In this document: piece after piece, positions 39,924-45,830 of the stretch
Numbering within the stretch: the stretch's first letter is position 1
Layout: every line of letters starts with the position of its first letter
NCBI GenBank assembly: GCA_964443745.1
Contig: CAYUEN010000015.1
Coordinates: 1-45,830 of the forward strand
DNA from: CAYUEN01 sp964443745
GTDB taxonomy: Bacteria; Campylobacterota; Campylobacteria; Campylobacterales; QNZT01
Direction: 5' to 3'
Length of the DNA: 45,830 nt
Translations under genes and position numbers: made by a program
Notes under the pieces: generated by a model
What the model was told of the DNA's origin: nothing
The model's input: the letters and a program-made list of their open reading frames with translations, nothing else
The model's database searches: none

Positions 39924-40487
39924 ATGAAACGCACCCTTGTCACAATCCTCACACTTCTGGCTTGCACACAAACACTGCTGCTGGCGAAAATCTCCAAAGA
40001 GTACTACCCCAACGGGAAAGTCAAATTCGAATACTACTACGAACACGGCAAGAAAAACGGTATCTCGACCGAATACTATCCCAACGGCAAAATCAAGGCG
40101 CAGTGGCGCTTCAAAGACGGTATCCTCGAAGGGATCAGCACCGAATACGACGAAAACGGAATCAAGACCGCCGAGATCACTTTCAAAAACGGCCGTCAGG
40201 AAGGACTCACCAAGCGCTACGAAAAGGGACAACTGAAGTTCGAGATGTATTATCACAACGGAAAAATCGACGGTATCGTCAAAGAGTACGAAAACGAAAA
40301 ACTCAAGGCCGAGTGGCGCTATAAAAACGGTCTTAAAGAGGGAAAAAGCGTCGTCTACTATCCAAGCGGAAAGAAGCGATACGAATTGATGTACCACAAC
40401 GACAAGCTCAACGGCATCACCAAAGAGTATTTCGAAAACGGAAATCTCAAAGCCGAATGGCACTATACCGACGGTGTGCTCGACTGA
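39924..40487 (+). CDS. Exported MORN-type (YwqK-like) repeat protein
   Basis: A 187-aa protein with a signal peptide (about 1-21, ending LLLA) and then seven tandem repeats of about 23 residues with the pattern [EI]YYPNGK[IV]K.E..Y.[ND]GK..G. These are the MORN-variant repeats of YwqK-like proteins, sometimes labelled antitoxin although no toxin is next to it. The repeats form an extended beta structure. The role is unknown. It has both sigma-28-like and sigma-70-like promoter motifs and stands alone before rpsO. Confidence 0.82.
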   Translation: MKRTLVTILTLLACTQTLLLAKISKEYYPNGKVKFEYYYEHGKKNGISTEYYPNGKIKAQWRFKDGILEGISTEYDENGIKTAEITFKNGRQEGLTKRYEKGQLKFEMYYHNGKIDGIVKEYENEKLKAEWRYKNGLKEGKSVVYYPSGKKRYELMYHNDKLNGITKEYFENGNLKAEWHYTDGVLD

Positions 40488-40526
40488 TCCAAGCCAAGAT
40501 TAAGGCTCCTCTTAGGTAACTGCGGC

Positions 40527-40560
40527 TATAATCCGCTTTCCAAATATACCAATCAGGAGG
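40527..40560 (+). promoter_or_regulatory. rpsO promoter and ribosome binding site
   Basis: TATAAT at 40527-40532 and AGGAGG at 40555-40560, 5 bases before the rpsO ATG. No clear -35. Confidence 0.75.
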
Positions 40561-40565
40561 TCATT

Positions 40566-40838
40566 ATGGCTTTGGATTCGGCGAAGAAATCTGAAATCAT
40601 CAAGCAATTCGGCAGAAACGAGAACGATACCGGTTCTCCAGAGGTGCAAATCGCACTCCTTTCCAACAGAATTTCCTATCTTACGGAACATCTGAAAGAG
40701 AACAAAAAAGACCACAGCTCCCGTCTGGGACTCTTGAAGCTCGTCGGTCAGAGAAAGAGATTGATGCGTTATCTGAAAAAGAAAGACTACGAACGATATC
40801 AGGAAGTGATCAAAGCTCTGGGTATCAGAGACAAATAA
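40566..40838 (+). CDS. rpsO: 30S ribosomal protein S15
   Basis: A 90-aa protein. NENDTGSPEVQIALLSNRISYLTEHLKENKKDHSSRLGLL and the segment VGQRKRLMRYLKKKDYERYQEVIKALGIR are nearly invariant features of S15, which binds 16S rRNA early in small-subunit assembly. It is monocistronic: its own promoter upstream and a hairpin terminator downstream. The order with rrf2-flhA nearby is typical of Campylobacterota, here with three genes inserted between. Confidence 0.99.
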   Translation: MALDSAKKSEIIKQFGRNENDTGSPEVQIALLSNRISYLTEHLKENKKDHSSRLGLLKLVGQRKRLMRYLKKKDYERYQEVIKALGIRDK

Positions 40839-40849
40839 TCAAACTTTCG

Positions 40850-40873
40850 GGGCCCTTTTCATGAGGGCTCTTT
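40850..40873. terminator. Terminator between rpsO and the convergent gene
   Basis: GGGCCCT (40850-40856) pairs with AGGGCTC (40864-40870) with one G-T wobble and a 7-base loop, followed by TTT (40871-40873). It overlaps the stop of the minus-strand gene at 40859. Confidence 0.7.
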
Positions 40874-41197
40874 CCCCTCCTCCTTCTCTTTGGCGCAAGC
40901 GTCACACTCCTCTTTGAAAACGGCATAGATTGTATTTGCGATATCGAATTTCGCCAATTTTTCATTTTTGTGCAACATCCAAGGAATCACCTCCAAAAAG
41001 AGATATCCCAGCAGAATCATCGGATAGAAGAGATAGATTTCGAACATGAAGAATTTGAGCGTATAACGTTTGCGTACCCAATCGATCGCGAAGGGGCTTC
41101 GGGCCATCACCAGCACCGTCTCCAGCGCCACGACAAATCCCCATACCAGATAGGTCAGAATCGCCCCGTATTTGAAAAATTCGATCCAAAAAGACAC
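40859..41197 (-). CDS. Hypothetical membrane protein, 112 aa
   Basis: A small inner-membrane protein with two hydrophobic helices (about 8-30 and 50-75) and a charged C-terminal tail that contains CDAC (about 99-102) and ends in Lys/Glu residues. I do not recognise a family. The start is GTG, one base after the ligA stop; the GGAGGAG ribosome binding site is inside the end of ligA. It should be co-translated with ligA. The CxxC might bind metal, which is a guess. Confidence 0.75.
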   Translation of the reverse strand: MSFWIEFFKYGAILTYLVWGFVVALETVLVMARSPFAIDWVRKRYTLKFFMFEIYLFYPMILLGYLFLEVIPWMLHKNEKLAKFDIANTIYAVFKEECDACAKEKEEGKEPS

Positions 41198-41198
41198 C

Positions 41199-43154
41199 CT
41201 ATCTCTCCTCCATCATTCTGCGCATCTCTTTTTCGTCTATCAATGCGACCCCCAGTTGTTTCGCTTTGTCGTATTTGCTTCCCGGATCCTCACCGTATAC
41301 GACATAGTCGGTCTTTTTCGAAACACTTCCGGTCACTTTGGCGCCAAGCGCCTCGAGGGCTTCCTTGATTTTTTCGCGCGGTTGGCTCATGCTACCGGTG
41401 AGTACGACCGTTTTACCTTTGAAGGGGTTGTTTTCGATACGCTCCTTGTGGTGGACGGTGGGATGGATGAGTTCCGCCAGCTTTTGGACCAGCCCTCTGT
41501 TGACACGGACAAACTCCAGAAACGACTCCGCCATCTCTTCGCCGAATCCCTCGATCGCAAGCAGGTCCTCTTTTGTGACGTCCAGAAAATCGAGTCCGAA
41601 AGTTTCGCAGATTTTTTTGCTCGCCACCTCTCCGATATGCTCGATACCCAAGCCGTTGACGAAACGCCAGCATTCGGCGCCCTTGACATGTTCGATCGCA
41701 TCCAGGAGATTTTGCGCTTTTTTCTCCTTGAATCCTTCGAGCTTCAAAAGATCCTCTTTTTTCAGACTGAAGAGATCGAGCACACTGCGCACCAACCCCT
41801 CACGATAGAGCTGCTCCACAATCTTCTCTCCCAACCCTTCGATATCCAGACACTGCCTACTCGCGAAATAGATGATCGAATTGACCACCCGAGCCGGGCA
41901 CCGGAGATTTTGACATTTGATCAACGCCCCTTCGTCCAGCAGTTCGCTATGGCAGACGGGACAGCGTGTCGGCCGCGGAATCTTCTTTTCCTTGCCGGTG
42001 CGAAAATGGGTAAGCACCTTCGTGATCTTGGGAATCACTTCTCCGCTTCGGATCACGATCACCATATCTCCGATACGTACGTCCATCCGTTCGATCTCGT
42101 CGAAATTGTGCAGCGTCGCCCGCTCGACGGTCACCCCTTCGATCTCCACCGGCTCCAGTACCGCCACCGGTGTAACCACACCCGTACGCCCCACCTGAAG
42201 CAACACATCTTTGATTCGAGTGCTTTTTTCGACGGCCGGAAATTTGTAGGCGACCATCCAACGGGGAAATTTGACCGTATAGCCGAGTTTTTCCTGTAAC
42301 GCGATCTGGTCGACCTTGACGACCATCCCGTCCATCATCATCGCGATCTGGTCACGCTTGCGTATCAACTCCTGATAAGCGGCCTCGATCTCTTCGATCC
42401 GAAGACACTCATGCTGCAAAGGGGGTTTCATAAAACCCAGATCGTAGACAAACGACATCTTCTGGCTGAGCAACGGAAATTCCAACGCGTTTTCTCCCAA
42501 CCCCCACGGATAGAAAAAAAGGCGTCTTCTGGCGGTAACGGAAGGATCGAGCTGTCTGAGACTCCCCGCAGCGGCGTTTCGGGGATTGGCGAAGGTGGGT
42601 TCGCCCCGCTCCAGACGCTCCTGATTCACCTTTTCGAAATCTTTCTTGCGAATCACCACTTCGCCTCGAATTTCGATCAACTCCCGATAATCGATCGTCA
42701 GAGGGATGGAGCGGATCGTTTTGGCGTTGGCTGTGACATCCTCTCCCACGATCCCGTCTCCACGGGTGATCGCCTGTTTGAGCGCCCCTTTGTCGTAGAT
42801 CAGGTTGAGACTCGCACCGTCGAATTTCGGCTCGCATCGAAACGTCGCTTCACCGACACTTTTGCGTACCCTCTCCAGCCACTCCATCATCTCCTCTTTG
42901 GAAAAGACATCCTCCATACTCCACATCCGCTTGATATGGTACGCTTTGGCAAACCCCTCCAGCACCTCTCCGCCGACACGCTGGGTGGGAGAGTCGGGGC
43001 GTCTGTGCTCGGGGTGGGCCTTTTCGTACGCTTCCACCTCACGATAGAGCTTGTCGTAGGTTTCGTCCGTGACCAGGGGGTTGTCGAGGACATAGTAGGC
43101 GTAGGCGTATTTTTTGAGCAAGTCCACCTTTTGGTTGTACTCTTTTTGGGTCAT
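41199..43154 (-). CDS. ligA: NAD-dependent DNA ligase
   Basis: A 651-aa ligase for Okazaki fragments and repair. The NAD-binding Ia domain is at the N-terminus (YYVLDNPLVTDETYDKLYREV). The adenylated lysine is Lys110 in EPKFDGASL. The four-cysteine zinc finger is in CPVCHSELLDEGALIKCQNLRCPAR near residue 400. Helix-hairpin-helix repeats (EGLGEKIVEQL, IEHIGEVASKKI) and a C-terminal BRCT domain (about 575-651, KTVVLTGSMSQPREKI) complete the standard architecture. Confidence 0.98.
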   Translation of the reverse strand: MTQKEYNQKVDLLKKYAYAYYVLDNPLVTDETYDKLYREVEAYEKAHPEHRRPDSPTQRVGGEVLEGFAKAYHIKRMWSMEDVFSKEEMMEWLERVRKSVGEATFRCEPKFDGASLNLIYDKGALKQAITRGDGIVGEDVTANAKTIRSIPLTIDYRELIEIRGEVVIRKKDFEKVNQERLERGEPTFANPRNAAAGSLRQLDPSVTARRRLFFYPWGLGENALEFPLLSQKMSFVYDLGFMKPPLQHECLRIEEIEAAYQELIRKRDQIAMMMDGMVVKVDQIALQEKLGYTVKFPRWMVAYKFPAVEKSTRIKDVLLQVGRTGVVTPVAVLEPVEIEGVTVERATLHNFDEIERMDVRIGDMVIVIRSGEVIPKITKVLTHFRTGKEKKIPRPTRCPVCHSELLDEGALIKCQNLRCPARVVNSIIYFASRQCLDIEGLGEKIVEQLYREGLVRSVLDLFSLKKEDLLKLEGFKEKKAQNLLDAIEHVKGAECWRFVNGLGIEHIGEVASKKICETFGLDFLDVTKEDLLAIEGFGEEMAESFLEFVRVNRGLVQKLAELIHPTVHHKERIENNPFKGKTVVLTGSMSQPREKIKEALEALGAKVTGSVSKKTDYVVYGEDPGSKYDKAKQLGVALIDEKEMRRMMEER

Positions 43155-43216
43155 GAAAGCTCCGATGCAGGAAAAATGGTTTTGTCATTATAGAAAAAAA
43201 TCACTAAAGAGCGCCC

Positions 43217-43243
43217 TCAAGTATAACTCTTTTTGACCGATAT
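43217..43243 (+). promoter_or_regulatory. Sigma-28-like promoter
   Basis: TCAA (43217-43220), a 15-base spacer, then ACCGATAT (43236-43243). It has the same layout as the site at 33482-33508, including the shared 9-mer CCGATATAG, and lies 34 bases before the ATG at 43278. Confidence 0.5.
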
Positions 43244-43277
43244 AGAGGGTAGGATATTATCTTCGACAGGAGAAAGA

Positions 43278-43814
43278 ATGGTCTTTGCCCTCAAAAAACA
43301 GTTGCAGGATTATCAATCGTTACTCACGATCGTGCAGGAACGTGAACTGGACACACTCAGCGCTCTGAGCCGTTACGATTTTGTCACGTTCGTTTTTGTA
43401 TTCTCCATTTTTCTCTATCTCTCTTTTATCCTTTCGCTCCATCACATCAACCTTTCGCTCGTCGCCTTGATTTTGCATCTGTTTATCGGGACCAATCTGC
43501 TCAAAGCGAGAAAATTGATCGCCGACGCTCTTGATGCTCTCGAGCAACACAGGGAAATCACTACGGAAATCGCACGCTTTTTGAACAAACAATACTCCCT
43601 CTTTCTCGTCTCCCAGGGCAAGCGACCGCTCACCGACGAGCAGATCGAAACGCTCGAAGTCCACAAGGCGAGATTCGTCAAAAATAGCATCACACGTGGT
43701 GGGAGGGGCGATTCGATCCGCCGTTTTCGACTCCACTATCTCAAACGAGAAAAACTGCTCTACGATCTCTTTTTTACGCTGTTGATCGTTTTGGAGCTCT
43801 TTTTGGCTCTCTAA
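43278..43814 (+). CDS. Hypothetical membrane protein, 178 aa
   Basis: The N-terminal ~28 residues are soluble (LKKQLQDYQSLLTIVQEREL). Two close hydrophobic helices follow (about 34-52 and 56-72), then a soluble helical region (about 75-155), and a last hydrophobic segment (about 160-178) ends the protein. I do not recognise it. The ATG at 43278 follows a CAGGAG site; the longer frame from 43233 would start within the promoter. The sigma-28-like motif upstream suggests a motility-related role, untested. Confidence 0.75.
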   Translation: MVFALKKQLQDYQSLLTIVQERELDTLSALSRYDFVTFVFVFSIFLYLSFILSLHHINLSLVALILHLFIGTNLLKARKLIADALDALEQHREITTEIARFLNKQYSLFLVSQGKRPLTDEQIETLEVHKARFVKNSITRGGRGDSIRRFRLHYLKREKLLYDLFFTLLIVLELFLAL

Positions 43815-43884
43815 TCAATCGGGTGAGCGACACACCCTTTCTTCTATTGCCTTCGTCCGTGATTTGAAACGTGAGGATATCTTG

Positions 43885-43899
43885 TGGCATAATGATGGC
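43885..43899 (+). promoter_or_regulatory. Extended -10 promoter of the Crp/Fnr gene, probably leaderless
   Basis: TG-G-CATAAT (43885-43893) is followed by 6 bases and the ATG at 43900. No ribosome binding site fits this ATG. Confidence 0.5.
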
Positions 43900-44514
43900 A
43901 TGGAGTATCTAAAAGCGTATATAGACCATTTTGTCGGGATGGACGAGACGGCGTGGGAAGAGCTTTCGGCGTATTTGACACCGGTACGTTACGAAAAAGG
44001 CCAACATATCTACCAAAAAGGCGAAGTTTCAGAATCTCTCCACTTCATCACCGAAGGGATCGTCCGCTCCTACAAGCTCGAAGAGGACGGCAGGGATTTT
44101 ACCTGGACGTTCCACTGTCTAAACATGGACGTACTCGAACACCGAATGCTGATGGATATCGTCGTCGTCGATTATGTAAGCTTCACCCAAAACGTTCCCG
44201 AAACGCTCGCGTTCGAAGCGCTGACTGACGTGACGCTCCTGAGAATCTCCAAAAAAGACCTCTATGGACTCTACGAAAAAGATCCCAAGTGGCAGCGATT
44301 CGCCACCAAAATGGCGGAAGAAGCCTACGCCGCCATCAGACAGCGTACTTTCGATCTGCTGACCAAAAACGCCAAAGAGCGTCTGGAGTCGCTGCTTAGC
44401 TACTTTCCGACACTCTTTACGAAAGAGGTCCCCATCGCACACATCGCCTCCTATCTTGGCATCACCCGCCAAACACTCGCCCGACTCCGCAGAGAGCGGG
44501 AGGGGAAGATGTAA
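43900..44514 (+). CDS. Crp/Fnr-family transcriptional regulator
   Basis: A 204-aa regulator. The cyclic-nucleotide-binding-like beta barrel spans about residues 18-125 (RYEKGQHIYQKGEVSESLHFITEGIVRSYKLEEDGRDF). A long dimer helix follows. The C-terminal helix-turn-helix is VPIAHIASYLGITRQTLARLRRE (about 177-199). It lacks the N-terminal cysteine cluster of Fnr, so it is not an obvious oxygen sensor; the effector is unknown. I prefer the ATG at 43900 to 43864 because the shorter protein matches the family start and the promoter lies between the two. Confidence 0.87.
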   Translation: MEYLKAYIDHFVGMDETAWEELSAYLTPVRYEKGQHIYQKGEVSESLHFITEGIVRSYKLEEDGRDFTWTFHCLNMDVLEHRMLMDIVVVDYVSFTQNVPETLAFEALTDVTLLRISKKDLYGLYEKDPKWQRFATKMAEEAYAAIRQRTFDLLTKNAKERLESLLSYFPTLFTKEVPIAHIASYLGITRQTLARLRREREGKM

Positions 44515-44579
44515 CATTTGTTCCCTCTTTCGTTCGAAAAATCTGCTATACTCTCTCTATCTTTCCAGAAGGTAAAACG

Positions 44580-45815
44580 ATGAAATCGCTAATTTTGATT
44601 ATAGGAGTGGTCATGATGTTATCGGCAAAAACGCAGACGATCGTATTGGGTGCGGGATGTTTCTGGGGTGTGGAGAAGTTTTTCGACAACCTCGAAGGGG
44701 TAACGAGAGCCACCGCCGGATATGCGGGCGGCAACTATCCCGATCCCACCTACCGACAGGTGCTTTCGCAAAGAAATCCCGACGAAGGGGTGATCAACCA
44801 TGCCGAAGTGGTGGAGGTACTCTACGACGATACGAAAATTTCCACCCGCAAACTTCTGGAGGCATTTTGGGAGCTTCATGATCCCACCCAGAAAGACAGG
44901 CAGGGCAACGACATAGGCAACAACTACCGAAGCGCCATCTACTATACCACCGAAGAGCAAAAACGCATCGCGCACGAAACCCAAGAGATCTACCAAAAAC
45001 TGCTCACAAAGGCGGGATTCGGGAAAATCACGACGGAGATCAAACCGCTGGAGAAGTTCTATCCGGCGGAGGCGTATCACCAAAACTACCTCCGGAAAAA
45101 TCCTGGCGGATACTGCCCCAACCATGCGACGGGGGTGAAGTTTCCCAACACGGAGAAACAAACCGCCACAAAACCCCTCACGCCGCTCGGGGGCAAGGAG
45201 ATCGTCGTGATAGAGGCGGAAAACTGCCCCTTTTGCGAAAAGTTCGAAAAGGAGGTGCTAAGCCGCTACCACGGTACACTGCCGTTGAGAAAAGCCAGCG
45301 CGGAACAACTCAGGGGATTCGATCTGCATTCGAAGATCATCGGGACACCGGCCATATTTTTCATAGAGGATGCACGCGAGCGCTACGCCCATATCGGCTA
45401 TTTGGACGAAAAGGCGTTTTACAAGATGGCGGGAGCGCTCAAACTCGGCAAAGAGAGCGAAGCCTACGACGTCGCGTTCAACAGCCATACCGATCGGAGA
45501 TTCTGCAGGCGCTACGAACGGTTCAAACACACGCCCGATGGCGTCTTCGTAGACAGAATCTCCGGAGATATTCTGTTCGATACGAAAGATCGCTTCGATT
45601 CCGGATCGGGCTGGCTCAGCTTCTATCGGGCGGTCGACGGAGCCGTCGTAGAGAGGGATGACCACTCGCTGGGTATGCGGCGTACCGAAGTGATAGCGAA
45701 AAAGTCGGGAGCCCATCTGGGACATGTTTTCGACGACGCGCCGGGAGGAAAGAGACGGTATTGTATCAATGCGACCGTTTTGGAATTTGTCCCGCGGGAA
45801 CGGATCGGGAAATGA
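44580..45815 (+). CDS. msrAB: Periplasmic MsrA-thioredoxin-MsrB fusion protein
   Basis: A 411-aa three-part enzyme repairing both stereoisomers of methionine sulfoxide. A signal peptide (about 1-16) sends it to the periplasm. MsrA: about 20-190, nucleophile Cys27 in GAGCFWGVE. Middle: about 203-290, a thioredoxin-like fold with C216-P-F-C219 and a likely cis-Pro257 (IIGTPAIFF). MsrB: about 293-408, nucleophile Cys395 in RRYCINAT. The usual second cysteine in SGCGWPSF is Ser343 (SGSGWLSF), and the zinc CxxC pairs are absent; Cys309 (RRFC) may resolve instead. The known Neisseria fusion has thioredoxin first. A TATACT -10 lies upstream. Confidence 0.9.
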   Translation: MKSLILIIGVVMMLSAKTQTIVLGAGCFWGVEKFFDNLEGVTRATAGYAGGNYPDPTYRQVLSQRNPDEGVINHAEVVEVLYDDTKISTRKLLEAFWELHDPTQKDRQGNDIGNNYRSAIYYTTEEQKRIAHETQEIYQKLLTKAGFGKITTEIKPLEKFYPAEAYHQNYLRKNPGGYCPNHATGVKFPNTEKQTATKPLTPLGGKEIVVIEAENCPFCEKFEKEVLSRYHGTLPLRKASAEQLRGFDLHSKIIGTPAIFFIEDARERYAHIGYLDEKAFYKMAGALKLGKESEAYDVAFNSHTDRRFCRRYERFKHTPDGVFVDRISGDILFDTKDRFDSGSGWLSFYRAVDGAVVERDDHSLGMRRTEVIAKKSGAHLGHVFDDAPGGKRRYCINATVLEFVPRERIGK

Positions 45816-45830
45816 TCCTCAAGTGGGCGT
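45812..45830 (+). CDS. Possible start of a further gene, cut by window edge
   Basis: An ATG at 45812 overlaps the msrAB stop (ATGA), the coupling style seen repeatedly in this genome. Only MILKWA is visible, so nothing can be said about the product. Confidence 0.3.

Noticed and set aside
39924..40487. Toxin-antitoxin system at the YwqK-like gene
   Set aside because: No toxin-like gene is adjacent; the next gene is rpsO, and the protein has an export signal.
1..45830. tRNA genes or CRISPR arrays
   Set aside because: No T-loop GGTTCRANNCC in a suitable context and no regularly spaced repeats were found outside coding sequence; the only tandem pattern is the MORN-type protein repeat.

Overview
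The window looks like a chromosomal segment of a free-living member of the Campylobacterota (formerly Epsilonproteobacteria) with roughly half G+C, of the Sulfurovum, Nitratifractor or Hydrogenimonas kind. This rests on gene order and gene types: rnr-holA-rpsF-ssb-rpsR, rrf2-flhA close to rpsO, a short GltX followed by YggT and a lytic transglycosylase, mobB-fbp, promoters with good -10 boxes and poor -35 boxes, and many small lipoproteins. I recognised families by eye and ran no search. No tRNA, rRNA, CRISPR array, integrase or complete insertion sequence was seen, and no stretch over 300 bases lacks a gene.

Layout. 1-4300: end of serS, a membrane-anchored TPR protein, an OmpA-domain protein and a helix-hairpin-helix membrane protein. 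4428-9775: a tight forward run with a PolB-like exonuclease, hisH, hisA, cheY, prmA and ftsH. 9776-12171: AT-rich gap, an internally deleted IS1595-type transposase, then leuA. 12171-16410: an unknown gene and a molybdopterin oxidoreductase on the minus strand, then panE and an MnmC-like FAD oxidoreductase on the plus strand. 16376-22205 (all minus): nfeD/SPFH pair, rpsR-ssb-rpsF with a structured leader, holA, rnr and a 59-aa lipoprotein gene. 22282-27997: a HIT-protein fragment, thpR, a secreted subtilase, and a di-heme peroxidase translationally coupled to a PAS-GGDEF-EAL protein. 28106-33408: gltX, yggT, slt, a lipoprotein, mobB, fbp and a small Cys-rich protein. 33537-39818: a small membrane protein, then a long minus-strand block with an AEC transporter, an 82-aa protein, a DHH phosphoesterase, flhA, rrf2, and an OmpA/DUF4398 lipoprotein pair. 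39924-45830: a MORN-type repeat protein, rpsO, a membrane protein, ligA, a membrane protein, a Crp/Fnr regulator and a periplasmic MsrA-thioredoxin-MsrB fusion.

Most genes are housekeeping. The more notable signals are regulatory and structural. Three small genes of unknown role are preceded by sigma-28-like motifs (TAAA or TCAA, 15 bases, NYCGATAW), which may tie them to the flagellar regulon. The rrf2 promoter carries a near-perfect 21-bp palindrome at its expected transcription start. Three genes (transposase remnant, panE, crp-like) share an extended -10 box exactly 6 bases before the ATG, the geometry of leaderless mRNAs. Two intrinsic terminators hold the stop codon of their gene in the hairpin loop. 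The methionine sulfoxide reductase has an unusual central thioredoxin-like domain, and its MsrB part has lost the usual resolving cysteine.
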